Assembly (NCBI RefSeq): GCF_000269985.1
Contig: NC_016109.1
Location: 8,087,001-8,151,000 of the forward strand
Direction: 5' to 3'
DNA: 64,000 nt
Origin: Kitasatospora setae KM-6054
GTDB taxonomy: Bacteria; Actinomycetota; Actinomycetes; Streptomycetales; Streptomycetaceae
The notes below the pieces were generated by a model. That model was not told the origin of the DNA and did not search any database. It saw nothing but the letters and a program-made list of their open reading frames with translations. How positions within the stretch are numbered: position 1 is the stretch's first letter; every line of letters starts with the position of its first letter. The translations under genes and the position numbers were made by a program. Positions 17,472-29,236 of this stretch are shown here, one piece after another.

Positions 17472-17718
17472 GGCTCACGGGCCCCGGCTCACGGGCCCCG
17501 GCTCACGGGCCCCGGCTCACGGGCCCCGGCTCACGGGCCCCGGCTCACGGGCCCCGGCTCACGGGCCCCGGCTCACGGGCCCCGGCTCACGGGCCCCGGC
17601 TCACGGGCCCCGGCTCACGGGCCCCGGCTCACGGGCCCCGGCTCACGGGCCCCGGCTCACGGGCCCCGGCCCACGGGCCCCGGCCCACGGGCCCCGGCCC
17701 ACGGGCCCCGGCCCACGG
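17472..17718. repeat. 14-bp tandem repeat array, 17.6 copies
   Basis: Fourteen consecutive perfect copies of GGCTCACGGGCCCC (17472-17667) are followed by 3.6 copies of the variant GGCCCACGGGCCCC. Because 14 is not a multiple of three, frames rotate through it and the open frames crossing it are artefacts. Each unit contains the palindrome GGGCCC, so the transcript could fold into repeated hairpins. It sits between the ends of two convergent genes and may act as a transcription barrier or simply be an expandable repeat. Confidence 0.95.
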
Positions 17719-17735
17719 CTTCGCGGCTTCGCGGC

Positions 17736-18227
17736 TCAGAAGTGGGTCTCGACGCCGAAGGCCGCGCGCAGCCGGGCCATGTCCTGCCGGTCCCGCTCGG
17801 CCGGCTCGTACCCCTGGTGGAAGGACACCTGCTGCGCCACCGAGAGGCAGGGCACCTCCCGTCCGCCGATCGTCCCGGTGACGAAGCACGAGGCCGGGTA
17901 GTGGAACGGCTGTCCCGCCCGGTGCGACTCCTGCAGCGCGTCCCCGTCCGGCCCGAACACCAGCGGGTGCAGGTCGAGTTCCCGCCCCCGGCCGTCCACC
18001 AGCACGAACCTGACCGGCCGCAGGTCGGTCCGCTCCGCGAAGCCGAGCTCGGCCAGCGCCGCCAGTGCGGCCGGCTCCTGCTCGCGGCGGTGCAGCAGGT
18101 CGAGGTCCCGGTGCGGGCGGGTCTGTTCCCTCAGCAGGGCGTCGATGCCCCACCCCCCGGCGATCCAGACCTGCGCCCCGGCGGCCCGCAGCGCGTCCAG
18201 CACCTCCAGCACGTCCGCGTCCCGCAT
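17736..18227 (-). CDS. Nucleotidyltransferase-fold protein, aminoglycoside/lincosamide adenylyltransferase-like
   Basis: A 163-aa protein with the small nucleotidyltransferase signature: GGWGID at about residues 24-29, then HRDLDLL with the two metal-binding Asp at 41 and 43. This matches LinA/AadA-like enzymes that adenylylate antibiotics, but many chromosomal members have unknown substrates. LHPLVFGPDG and the FVTGTIGG segment are typical of the group. The start ATG at 18227 has a GGGGAG-type site about ten bases upstream. It is transcribed towards the 14-bp repeat array and the preceding gene faces it. Resistance function is only a possibility. Confidence 0.82.
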   Translation of the reverse strand: MRDADVLEVLDALRAAGAQVWIAGGWGIDALLREQTRPHRDLDLLHRREQEPAALAALAELGFAERTDLRPVRFVLVDGRGRELDLHPLVFGPDGDALQESHRAGQPFHYPASCFVTGTIGGREVPCLSVAQQVSFHQGYEPAERDRQDMARLRAAFGVETHF

Positions 18228-18510
18228 GGCGTGCGCTCCCCTCTTGGTGATTTTCCGACAGCCGATGCTAAATCAATTTGCGTAAAGCTGGCTGTTATTT
18301 GCAAGTGCGCCCTCCTGGCCGCCGCCGGAGTCGGAGTCGGCGGAGCTTGCGGACCCGCTCCCGGCGGGACGGATCGGGACCGATCCGCGCGTGCGGAGGA
18401 ACTGGTGAGGCGTCGATCCCGGATGGCCCGCAGCACGTCTGCGGCAGCATCGCGAGCAACGGCAACCGGGTCGTCGTGGAGCGCCGGTCGCTGCCGGTCG
18501 CTACCCTGTG
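18228..18510. other. Gene-free interval with an AT-rich patch
   Basis: This 283-bp interval separates the nucleotidyltransferase gene from the end of the ternary-system operon. Positions about 18266-18305 are unusually AT-rich (CTAAATCAATTTGCG and GTTATTTGCAAG) and probably hold the nucleotidyltransferase promoter on the minus strand. I cannot assign its boxes with confidence. The rest is ordinary GC-rich sequence without a supported gene or terminator. Confidence 0.5.
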
Positions 18511-21512
<3,002 letters not shown>

Positions 21513-21516
<4 letters not shown>

Positions 21517-23240
21517 GTGCTGCTCCCGAGGGTCATCCGGACCAGGCCGGTGAAGGCGTCGCCGACCACCACCTGTCCGGGGCGCGGTTCGGCCGCGACC
21601 AGTGGCAGGGCGGGGTGGACCGAGGGCGGGACGGTGCCGCCGGAGAGCTGGCTCAGCGTCCGGGAGCCGTCCGTCCGGACGCTGCGGACCAGGACTCCGG
21701 CGGTGGAGCAGGTGACCAGCGCGAGGCCGTCGCCCTGCCGGACCAGGCCGATCGCCTCGGAGTCCGCCGGGACGATGGCCCGCAGGACGTGCCGGCCGGG
21801 GGCGGCCAACTGCCACTCCAGGCCGTCGTGCGACCAGGCGACCGCGTCCCGGGCGTACAGCCGGTGCGGCGCCCCCGGGTCTGCCGCCGCCGACGATCCG
21901 CCCTCGTACAGCCGGGGTTCGCGGGCCCAGCGGAAGCCGGCCGGCCCGCCGTCGGTCCCCTCGCCGGCCGGGCCGTCGTCGCGGACGGCGCCGTCCTCCG
22001 CGATCGACCACCAGCGGCCCGCGAGTGGGAGGGCGAGCGTGCCGTCCTGCCAGAGCAGCGGCAGCACCGGGGCGGACAGCAGGGCGTTCAGCCGGGCCGG
22101 GTCCAGGCCGAACGGGGCCCGGTCGATCGAGGTCGGGAACGGCTCGGCGGGCGGGCTGCCGACCAGCATGAGCCGGAGCTCGCTGCTGCCGTCCACCAGC
22201 GCCATCAGCCGCCGCCCGATCCGGGCCGCCGCGAGGACCGGCAGTCCGAAACCGTGGGTCCGTGGCCGCCCCGACTGCCCGTTGCCGTCGGGACGGACCC
22301 GGACGGCGACCAGTTGCTCGGGCCCCCTGCCCCGGCCCAGCAGGGTCGGCGCCAGCCCGGTGAAGACCGGCAGCCGGGCCCCGGGCACCGTCTGCGGCAC
22401 CTGCTCCGCCCGCCGCCGGAACTCCCCGCCGCGCAGCGTCCGGACCGCCAACCCGCTCTCCGGGATTGGGAGTTCGCTGACGGACGTGCCGAGCGTGAGC
22501 CGGACCGAGCGGGCCCCGGACGGGCTCCAGCCGGCCGGCTCGGCGGTGAGCGTCCGGGGCGGTGCGGGTGAGAGCCGTCCGGCCAGGGCGGGCGTGGTCA
22601 GCAGCCACGCCTCGTCCGGGGCCTCCAGCGCCGCGCGGGCCCTCGCCACCGCGGCGCCGTCCGGCTCGACGAGGCTCCTGGCCTTCCGCCAGCGCGGCAG
22701 CAACTCGCTCAGCTCACCGGAGAGTTCCTCCTCCGCCGGGGCGCCGAGCACCCGTACCGCCAGCGCGCTGCCCCGGGCCGCCGCCCGCCGGTGCAGCACG
22801 ATCAGCGCGGCGAGCTGCACCAGCCGGGCCGGCCCGGCCGCCCGCGGCCCCGCGTCCACCAGCGCGACGACCCGGCCGGTCGCCGGAGGCAACCGGAACT
22901 CCGGTGCCGTGTACAGCAGTTCACCCTCCAGGTGGCGGCGGACGAACTCCTCCGGCCACTCCTCGGCCAGCAGCCACTCGGCCGGCCGCAGTTGCTCCGG
23001 CCGCCCGCGCCGCCGCAACCCGCCGTACCCGTCCGGCTCGCCCCGCTCCGCCGTCCGCGGCTGCTCCGCGCCGACCAGCGCGTCCACCCCCAGCACCAGC
23101 GGCCCGAGCCCGACCGCCAACCCCCGGGACAGCGCCGACAGTTCGGCCGCCCACGGCGCGAGCGCCGCCGGCAGCAGACCGGCGGCGGACGCGGTGGCGG
23201 ACGCGGCGGGGGGAGTGGGGACGGGCGGGGTCGGGTTCAC
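21513..23240 (-). CDS. vWA-like subunit of the ternary system
   Basis: A 575-aa protein encoded between bpX5 and bpX6. Near residues 124-139 is a vWA-like strand and loop, VALVDAGPRAAGPARLVQL. The classical DxSxS metal site is replaced by DxGP, as is common in degenerate vWA domains of these systems. The C-terminal two thirds consist of repeated beta-rich stretches (for example GRRLMALVDGSSELRLMLVG) that probably form the propeller. It most likely bridges the MoxR ATPase and the membrane-linked bpX6 protein. GTG starts by a GTGA overlap with the bpX5 stop. A longer open frame upstream is a shadow of bpX5 and the MoxR gene. The specific subunit name is inferred. Confidence 0.72.
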
Positions 23241-23725
23241 GGGGCGGGCTCCGGGACGGTGGGCGCCGGAGTGGCGAACGCGGCCGGGCGGACGGGGAGT
23301 TCGGTGAGCAGGGCGAGGCCCGGGGGCAGCAGGACGAGCAGCGGCTCGGCGAGCGGCCGCTCGGCGGCGGACGCCAGCGCGTCGCGCCACAGGGCGGGGG
23401 ACGGCAGCGGGCGGGCCGTGGTCGGGACGAGGACGCCGTCGTCCCAGCCCAGGTAGCGGACGCCGTCGGCCCACGGCAGATCGGCCGGGTCGCCGAGCAC
23501 CACCAGCACCGGTTCGTCCCCGGCAGCCCCCGCTCCCGCCCCCGCTCCCGTCCCCGCCGCCGCCGCGCGCAGCGTCGCGCCGGCGGCGAGCCGGTCCCGG
23601 GCGGCGGCGGCCAGCGCGGTCGCGGCCGGGCCGAGGCCCGCCACCGCGGCGGGCGGCAGCGGCGGCTCGCGGTGCTCCCAGCGCAGGGCGACCCGGACGG
23701 GCGCGGGGCCGCCCGCCGCCGTCAC
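23237..23725 (-). CDS. bpX5-like small protein of the ternary system
   Basis: A 162-aa protein between the MoxR ATPase and the vWA gene. It begins with a beta-rich segment containing RWEHREPPLPPAAV, has an Ala/Gly-rich linker, then LPWADGVRYLGWDDG and a second half ending in PVRPAAF. The LPWADG-YLG core is what I recall of the bpX5 domain. Its GTG overlaps the MoxR stop by four bases and its stop overlaps the next start by four, so it is a genuine member of a tightly coupled operon. Function is unknown beyond being a conserved partner. Confidence 0.68.
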   Translation of the reverse strand: MTAAGGPAPVRVALRWEHREPPLPPAAVAGLGPAATALAAAARDRLAAGATLRAAAAGTGAGAGAGAAGDEPVLVVLGDPADLPWADGVRYLGWDDGVLVPTTARPLPSPALWRDALASAAERPLAEPLLVLLPPGLALLTELPVRPAAFATPAPTVPEPAP

Positions 23726-24885
23726 GGCCGGACCGCCGCGACCAGGCGGCTTCGGACGGCGGCCAGCTCGGCGGGCAGGTCGGCGGCGGTGAAGGAGGCG
23801 TCGATCTCCCGCAGGGTCGCCTCCAGCCGCAGCCGCAGGTCACCGCCGACCGGCGCCCCGGCGGGTGCCGCCGCCGCGCTCTCCGTCTCCGCGAGCAGCG
23901 CGGTGCCGACCCGGGCCAGCCGTCCGGCGCGGGCCAGCGGGCCGCGGGAGAGCTCCTCGGCGGCGTACGCCAGGCCGTGGTTGGCGGCGGCGCCGACCAG
24001 GTCGGTGAGGGTGTTCCGGGCGAGGGCCTGGGCGTCGGGGGTGGGGGCGATCAGCGGCAGCACCCACAGGTCGCGTTCGGAGGCGGCGGTGCGCCCGTCG
24101 AGCGTCGCGGCGGCGGCGACCAGCCGCTGGGAGCGGACCGCCCGGCGGTCGCTGATCGGGACGCCGGCGGCGCGCAGCCGGCGGACGGCGGTGGCCAGCA
24201 CGGGCGTGACGGGGTCGAGCGCGCAGTGGCGGGCGGCGGCGGCCAGCCGGTCGAGGACGGGGACCAGGCCGGGGCCGCCCGGCGGGACGGGGGCGGGGCG
24301 GCGGCCGGCCTCCAGCAGTTCCTCCAGCCGGTCGTCGGGCACGGGGGAGACGAACAGCCGGGCCAGGAAGCGGTCCGCGAAGGCCGCCAGCGCGGGGTCC
24401 TCGGGCAGGCTGTTGGCCGCGCCGACGCAGATCCGCAGCGGACTCGCCAGGACGGTCGCGCCGCGCCGGAACACCCGCTCGTTCAGCAGGCCGAGCAGGG
24501 TGTTCAGGACGGCGGTCGAGCCGAGGAAGACCTCGTCGAGGAAGGCGATCTCGGCCTCCGGCAGCATGCCGCCGGTCTCGTACTCGACCCGGCCCTCGCG
24601 CAGCCGGGCCAGGTCGACGGAGCCGAACAGCTCGTTGGGCTCGGTGAACCGGCCGAGCAGGTACTCGAAGTAGCGCCCGCCGAGCTGTCCGGCGACCCGC
24701 CGCACCACCTCGGACTTCGCGGTGCCGGGCGGGCCGACCACCAGCAGGTGCTCTCCCGCGACGGCGCACAGCGCCACCACCTCGGCCGGCACCTCGCGGT
24801 CCACCATCCCGGCGCCGGCGACGGCGACCGCCTCGCCGACCCGCTTCGCATCGGCCGTCAGGTCCGCGTCCCAGAGCTCAGTCAC
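23722..24885 (-). CDS. MoxR-family AAA+ ATPase of the ternary system
   Basis: A 387-aa AAA+ ATPase. Walker A is GPPGTAKS (about 51-58), Walker B IAFLDEVF (about 113-120), and a sensor Asn occurs in GAANSLPEDP (about 158). The GRFTEPNELFG segment is the MoxR/RavA signature. MoxR ATPases usually act with a vWA partner to remodel or activate a target; here the partner is two genes downstream. GTG at 24885 is chosen because a TACACT -10 box ends eight bases before it, suggesting a leaderless transcript. The ATG at 24924 would place 13 codons inside the promoter. First gene of the operon. Confidence 0.92.
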   Translation of the reverse strand: MTELWDADLTADAKRVGEAVAVAGAGMVDREVPAEVVALCAVAGEHLLVVGPPGTAKSEVVRRVAGQLGGRYFEYLLGRFTEPNELFGSVDLARLREGRVEYETGGMLPEAEIAFLDEVFLGSTAVLNTLLGLLNERVFRRGATVLASPLRICVGAANSLPEDPALAAFADRFLARLFVSPVPDDRLEELLEAGRRPAPVPPGGPGLVPVLDRLAAAARHCALDPVTPVLATAVRRLRAAGVPISDRRAVRSQRLVAAAATLDGRTAASERDLWVLPLIAPTPDAQALARNTLTDLVGAAANHGLAYAAEELSRGPLARAGRLARVGTALLAETESAAAAPAGAPVGGDLRLRLEATLREIDASFTAADLPAELAAVRSRLVAAVRP

Positions 24886-24893
24886 GAGGCCGG

Positions 24894-24899
24894 AGTGTA
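24894..24899 (-). promoter_or_regulatory. -10 box of the ternary-system operon
   Basis: TACACT on the minus strand ends eight bases before the GTG of the MoxR gene. No good -35 box is visible. The spacing suggests a leaderless operon mRNA. Confidence 0.45.
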
Positions 24900-24966
24900 C
24901 GGGCCCCCGCTCCGGGCACACCATCCGATTTGATCACCGACGGCTCGGGGACGGTCGGCTGCCGCC

Positions 24967-25752
24967 TCAGCCCAGCCGGGGCCAGGCCACCAGCCGCTCC
25001 AGGACGGCGGGGGCGCCGGCCGCCAGCAGGTCGGCGGCGGGGCGGCGCCGGTGCAGGGCGAGCAGCAGCTCGCTCGCGGTGCCGGTGAGCTCCAGCACGG
25101 CGGGGGCGTCACCGGCCGAACCGGCCGAACCGGCCGAACCGGCCGAGCCCGCCGAACCGGTGGGCTCCTCGGGAGTCAGGGCGATCGTCCAGTCGGTGCC
25201 CTCGGTGGTGCGCAGCCGGACCAGGGCGGGGTCGTGCGGCCAGGGGCCTGCGGTGCCCCAGGACAGGGCGAGGAACTCGTCGATGCCGTCCAGGGCGACC
25301 TCCGCCGGGACGGGCAGCGGCGCGCCGACGGCGAGTTGGGCGTCGTGCGCGTGCACGGCGGCCTCCTGCACCTGGTGGCGGACGACCGCGGTGCTGTCCT
25401 GCGGGCCGCCGGCGGCCTGCCACCACGTCCAGCACGGGCGGTCGGGGCCGGCCTCGCGGAGCGCGGCCAGCAGGTCGGCGGTCGCCGCCGCCGAACGTTC
25501 GAGCGCCTGCTCCAGCGTCAGGCCGCCCGCGATCTCGGGCGCGGCGGGCGTGAAGCCGGCCCCGGCGCGGACGGCGGACGCCCAGAACAGGTGCACGACG
25601 GTGAGGTGGTCGACCAGGTCCGCCAGCGTCCAGTCCGGGCAACTGGGCACCGGCGCCCCGGGATCGGACGCCCCCGCCGCGGCGGCGCGCAGCACGGCGG
25701 AGCGCTCGTCGACGAGGTCCAGCAGTTCAGGGAAGGTCAGTGAGGTGGCCAT
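24967..25752 (-). CDS. Maleylpyruvate isomerase-family mycothiol-dependent enzyme
   Basis: A 261-aa DinB-fold protein of the mycothiol-dependent maleylpyruvate isomerase family. CPDWTLADLVDHLTVVHLFW carries the first metal-ligand His, and WWQAAGG...RHQVQEAAVHAHD carries the other His residues. A sterol-carrier-like C-terminal domain follows. Members use mycothiol as cofactor or detoxify electrophiles; the actual substrate is unknown. Between the domains are five copies of a 9-bp unit (25112-25156) encoding Gly-Ser-Ala repeats, a flexible linker likely to vary in length. It is next to, but divergent in function from, the ternary operon. A truncated relative lies at 43834-44331. Confidence 0.88.
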   Translation of the reverse strand: MATSLTFPELLDLVDERSAVLRAAAAGASDPGAPVPSCPDWTLADLVDHLTVVHLFWASAVRAGAGFTPAAPEIAGGLTLEQALERSAAATADLLAALREAGPDRPCWTWWQAAGGPQDSTAVVRHQVQEAAVHAHDAQLAVGAPLPVPAEVALDGIDEFLALSWGTAGPWPHDPALVRLRTTEGTDWTIALTPEEPTGSAGSAGSAGSAGSAGDAPAVLELTGTASELLLALHRRRPAADLLAAGAPAVLERLVAWPRLG

Positions 25753-25834
25753 GGCGCCTGCCTATCACGTCCGACCGACGGCCGACGAAGGGAGACCACC
25801 GGGTCCGGCGGCCGCCGGCGGAACCGAGGGAGGG

Positions 25835-25993
25835 TCAGTAGCTCCAGCTGTAGATGCGGCCGCCCGACCCCAGCGCCGACGCCGCGAGCCCGGCGACTCC
25901 CCGCAGGACCGCCAGGAGGTCCTCCTCGGCGGGACACGCACCGGCTCGCCGCTCCTGCCCGGCGGCTGCGCGCAGGCGCGTCGCCGGGCGCAC
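25835..25993 (-). CDS. Possible small ORF (52 aa) in a 350-bp gap
   Basis: The gap 25753-26102 holds two hairpins and this short frame. It encodes a helical stretch (EEDLLAVLRGVAGLAASAL) and ends GGRIYSWSY, a non-random-looking aromatic C-terminus. The only start is a GTG at 25993 that lies in the first arm of a 19-bp hairpin and has no ribosome site. It may therefore be the tail of a lost gene or chance. I see nothing else in the gap. Confidence 0.25.
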   Translation of the reverse strand: MRPATRLRAAAGQERRAGACPAEEDLLAVLRGVAGLAASALGSGGRIYSWSY

Positions 25994-26033
25994 CGGACCC
26001 CGCCCGGTCGTGGTGACCGGGCGGGGTCCGGTG
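25991..26033. terminator. Perfect 19-bp stem-loop downstream of the GH87 gene
   Basis: The arms at 25991-26009 and 26015-26033 are perfectly complementary around a GTGGT loop. It is the second of two hairpins after the stop of the glucanase gene and is probably its transcription terminator. Confidence 0.75.
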
Positions 26034-26038
26034 GGGGA

Positions 26039-26098
26039 CGGCCGCCGTCCGGAGTCCGAAGGGGGCTCCCGGCCCGTGCGGGCTTCGGACGGCGGCCG
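26039..26098. terminator. Second hairpin immediately after the GH87 stop
   Basis: Thirteen-base arms CGGCCGCCGTCCG (26039-26051) and its complement (26086-26098) flank a 34-base loop, starting five bases after the stop codon. Together with 25991-26033 it forms a tandem terminator. Confidence 0.55.
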
Positions 26099-26102
26099 CG
26101 TA

Positions 26103-27116
26103 TCAGGAGCCGAGCAGCTGGAGTTCGGAGAGCTGGGCGGCGGGCCAGCCGGTGTTGCCGGTGACGGTCAGTCGCAGGTAGCGGGTGGGTGTGGCGGGGA
26201 GGTTGACGGTGACGGTGTTGCCGGTGGCGGGGTCGAAGGTGTAGCCGGCGGAGGCCACCAGGGTGGTGAAGGTGGTGCCGTCGGTGGAGCCCTGGACGGT
26301 GAGGGTCTGGGTGCGGGCGGCCCAGGCGGTCGCCGGGGGCAGCTTCAGCACGGCCTTGGTGAGGGCGCGGGAGCACCCGAGGTCGACCTGGATCCACTGC
26401 GGGAACGCGCTGTTGGCGCTCTCCCAGTAGGAGTTGGCGTCACCGTCGACGGCGTTGCCCGGCCCGTAGCTCTGGCTGGTGCCGGACGCGGTGGCCGGAC
26501 GGCCCTGCGCCAGGTTGCCGCTGCCCGCCGGGCAGGTGGCGGACGCGGAGGGCGACGGGGACGGCGAGGTCGGGGCCGAGGCGGACGGGGACGGCGACGA
26601 GGTGCCGCTGCCGCCGCCGAACACCTGCAGTTCGGAGAGCTGGGCGGCGGGCCAGCCGGTGTTGCCGGTGACGGTCAGTCGGAGGTAGCGGGTGGGCGTG
26701 GCGGGGAGGTTGACGGTGACGGTGTTGCCGGTGGCGGGGTCGAAGGTGTAGCCGGCGGAGGCCACCAGGGTGGTGAAGGTGGTGCCGTCGGTGGAGCCCT
26801 GGACGGTGAGGGTCTGGGTGCGGGCGGCCCAGGCGGTCGCCGGGGGCAGCTTCAGCACGGCCTTGGTCAGGCTGGTCGCGCAGCCCAGGTCGACCTGGAT
26901 CCACTGCGGGAACGCGCCGTTGGCGCTCTCCCAGTAGGAGTTGGCGTCACCGTCGACCGCGTTGCCCGCGCCGAGCCCCGCGTTGGTGCCGGAGGCGGTG
27001 GCCGGGCGGCCCTGGGCGAGGTTGCCGGTGCCGCTCGGGCAGGTGGCGGACGCGGAGGGCGACGGGGACGGCGAGGCCGGCGTCGAGGTGGAGGCGGACG
27101 GCGACGGGGTCGGGGT
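26103..27116. repeat. Tandem 507-bp duplication encoding two discoidin domains
   Basis: The stretch from about 26117 recurs 507 bases later (TTCGGAGAGC at 26124 and at 26631). Long blocks are identical, including synonymous sites. It encodes the two C-terminal carbohydrate-binding domains of the GH87 protein. The near identity means either a recent duplication or gene conversion. Confidence 0.92.
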
Positions 27117-29045
27117 CGGCGAGGAGGTGGAGCCGCCGCCGACCGGAACGCCGTTGTACGTCCAGACCGGCGCGGGCCACTGGCCGGTGCAGGTCGAGCC
27201 GGTCAGGCCGGAGTTGCCGCCGCCGTCGGTGATCTGGAAGCCGGTGCCCACGCAGTTGTGGATCGGGGTGGCGGCCTGGGCGATGTTCTTGGCCTTGACG
27301 TTGGTGAACTTCATCTGGGCGTTGGCCTGCGCCTGGATCGCGTAGGTGCCCGCGCCGTCGATGTTCACGTTGGTCAGGTTGACGCCGGTGACGCCGCCCT
27401 CGATGGTCTGGATCGCCTCGTACGAGCTGTCCAGGATGTCGGTGTCGGTGACGTTGATGGTCGCGCCGTTGATCGGCTCGTTCAGGCCGTCGAACCAGAT
27501 CGCGCCGACGCCGAACTGCCAGTTGTAGTCGCTGTTTCCGGTGCGGACCAGGGTGTTGCGGGCGGCGGTGATGGTGCCGGCGACGGCGGTGCCGTTGCCG
27601 GAGGTGACGCCCGGGTAGCGGTTGGCGATGTGCAGGCCGCCGCCGTTGGTGATGGTGTCGGCCATCACGTTGTCCGAGATGGTGAAGTCCCGGCCGCCGT
27701 ACGTGACGATGTTGTTGGCGAGGATCGGCAGCACCACGGTGTTGTGGGTGAAGCTGTCGTTGGTGTTGGGCACCCGCTCCGGCCAGGAGGCCAGGCCGTC
27801 GTCGCCGGTGTTGCGCAGGAAGGTGTTGGTGACCGTCGAGTTGGTCACGCCGGTGTGGAAGTTGACGCCGTCCGCGGTCTGGTCGAGGATCCGGCTGTTC
27901 TTGATGGTGAAGCGGTCCATCGGACCGTCCATCCAGGCGCCGACCTTGGTGTGCTGGATCCACAGGTTGTCGACCGTGGAGTTGGACATCGCGCCGCCCA
28001 GGCCGTTCACCTGGTCGTCGTCGACCCGCTCGCGCACGTCGCCGATGATCGCGAAGTCCTTCAGCGTGACGTTCTGGCTGGGGCCGCCGGCCTCCTGCGG
28101 GCGGATCCCGCCGCCGTAGCCGCCGCCGGCCACGTACTTGCCGTAGATGCCCGCCGCCCGGTTGCGGTTGATCGGGTCGCGCCCGCCCAGCACGCTGTAC
28201 CAGGGGCCCGCGCCGGCCAGCGTCACCTTGTCGACCACCACGTGGTCGTACAGCGTGAAGGTGCCCTGCGGGATGTAGACCGTCCGGCCCTGCGCCGCGC
28301 CCGCGTCCACCGCGGCCTGGAACTTGGCGGTCGAGTCGGCGGCGCCGGTGGGGTCGGCGCCGAAGTCCGCGACCACGTCGATCGCGCCCGCCGGCTTGGC
28401 GATCGGCGCGGCGACGTTCTCGAAGTCGGCCAGGTCGATGGTGAAGGTCGGCGACTGCGCGGTGGAGGAGACCTGCAGCCGGATCTTCGTCCCGACCGGG
28501 TAGGTGGTGCCGAGCAGGGTGCGGGTCTCGTCGAAGAAGTGGTGCGGGTTGGTGTCGCCCGGGTTGTTGTTGAACGGGTAACCGCCGTAGTACCAGCTGT
28601 ACTTGGAGGTCACGTCGACGCTCTTCAGCTTCTGCCCGTTGACCAGCAGGTCCATCGAGGCGTCCCGGCCCTTGCCGTCCGCGGAGTCCGGCAGGCTGTA
28701 GCGGAAGTCGATCGAGTTGGCGGGCGCGGTGAGGGTGAACTCCACGTACTGGCCGACCGAGCCGAGGGTCACCGCCTGGCGGCCCGACGCCTCGGACGCC
28801 AGGTGCCCGTACTGCCGGTCCGGACCGACCACGGAGCCGTTGGTGGCCGCGTACTCGGCCTCCTGCTCGACGAACGGCACGCTCGCGCCGCGGCCCGGGA
28901 CGGCCAGCGGCGACAGCGCGGGGACGGCGGCGGCGTGCGCGGTGCCGGCGTTGACGAACGCCACCGCCAACAGGCCGCTCGCGCCCAGCGCGAGGGTGGC
29001 CAGGGACGCGACGGTCCGCCTGGCGCGAGTGGGGGGATTCAGCAT
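26103..29045 (-). CDS. Secreted GH87-type alpha-1,3-glucanase with two discoidin domains
   Basis: A 980-aa exported protein: signal peptide, an N-terminal CBM6/35-like beta-sandwich (about 55-215), a right-handed beta-helix catalytic region (about 222-650), then two Ser/Pro linkers and two F5/8C (discoidin, CBM32-like) domains. The catalytic region carries ADGVNFH and RNTGDDGLA, giving Asp392, Asp415 and Asp416. These have the same 23- and 24-residue spacing as the three catalytic aspartates known for GH87 alpha-1,3-glucanases. Substrate is therefore probably fungal or bacterial alpha-1,3-glucan. The two discoidin domains are almost identical at DNA level. ATG at 29045 is chosen (AGGAA twelve bases upstream); ATG at 29066 is possible. 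Confidence 0.82.
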   Translation of the reverse strand: MLNPPTRARRTVASLATLALGASGLLAVAFVNAGTAHAAAVPALSPLAVPGRGASVPFVEQEAEYAATNGSVVGPDRQYGHLASEASGRQAVTLGSVGQYVEFTLTAPANSIDFRYSLPDSADGKGRDASMDLLVNGQKLKSVDVTSKYSWYYGGYPFNNNPGDTNPHHFFDETRTLLGTTYPVGTKIRLQVSSTAQSPTFTIDLADFENVAAPIAKPAGAIDVVADFGADPTGAADSTAKFQAAVDAGAAQGRTVYIPQGTFTLYDHVVVDKVTLAGAGPWYSVLGGRDPINRNRAAGIYGKYVAGGGYGGGIRPQEAGGPSQNVTLKDFAIIGDVRERVDDDQVNGLGGAMSNSTVDNLWIQHTKVGAWMDGPMDRFTIKNSRILDQTADGVNFHTGVTNSTVTNTFLRNTGDDGLASWPERVPNTNDSFTHNTVVLPILANNIVTYGGRDFTISDNVMADTITNGGGLHIANRYPGVTSGNGTAVAGTITAARNTLVRTGNSDYNWQFGVGAIWFDGLNEPINGATINVTDTDILDSSYEAIQTIEGGVTGVNLTNVNIDGAGTYAIQAQANAQMKFTNVKAKNIAQAATPIHNCVGTGFQITDGGGNSGLTGSTCTGQWPAPVWTYNGVPVGGGSTSSPTPTPSPSASTSTPASPSPSPSASATCPSGTGNLAQGRPATASGTNAGLGAGNAVDGDANSYWESANGAFPQWIQVDLGCATSLTKAVLKLPPATAWAARTQTLTVQGSTDGTTFTTLVASAGYTFDPATGNTVTVNLPATPTRYLRLTVTGNTGWPAAQLSELQVFGGGSGTSSPSPSASAPTSPSPSPSASATCPAGSGNLAQGRPATASGTSQSYGPGNAVDGDANSYWESANSAFPQWIQVDLGCSRALTKAVLKLPPATAWAARTQTLTVQGSTDGTTFTTLVASAGYTFDPATGNTVTVNLPATPTRYLRLTVTGNTGWPAAQLSELQLLGS

Positions 29046-29158
29046 GGATGACCGTGCTTCCTGCATGGGGGAGGGCCCGGGTGGTGGCCGGGCGTGCCGA
29101 GCGTAGGGCCCGGCTCGGCAGGAAGTCCACGGGTGAGTGCAAAAAAGATACAGATTGA

Positions 29159-29174
29159 CGCAAGATCAGTTGCG
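29159..29174. promoter_or_regulatory. Candidate operator CGCAA-N6-TTGCG
   Basis: A perfect five-base inverted repeat around GATCAG in an AT-rich patch (29139-29175) upstream of the GH87 gene, on the side where its promoter should be. The regulator is unknown. Confidence 0.4.
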
Positions 29175-29236
29175 AAGGTGCGACGAAACCCGATTGTGGT
29201 GCCCATGGCGGGCGCGCCGCACCCGCCGCGCCGCCG

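Noticed and set aside
17472..17718. CRISPR-like array
   Set aside because: Units are contiguous 14-mers without spacers, and no cas genes are nearby.
25854..29051. A 1065-codon plus-strand open frame with repeated Val/Gly/Asp segments
   Set aside because: It is antisense to the GH87 gene. Its internal repeats simply mirror the duplicated discoidin DNA.
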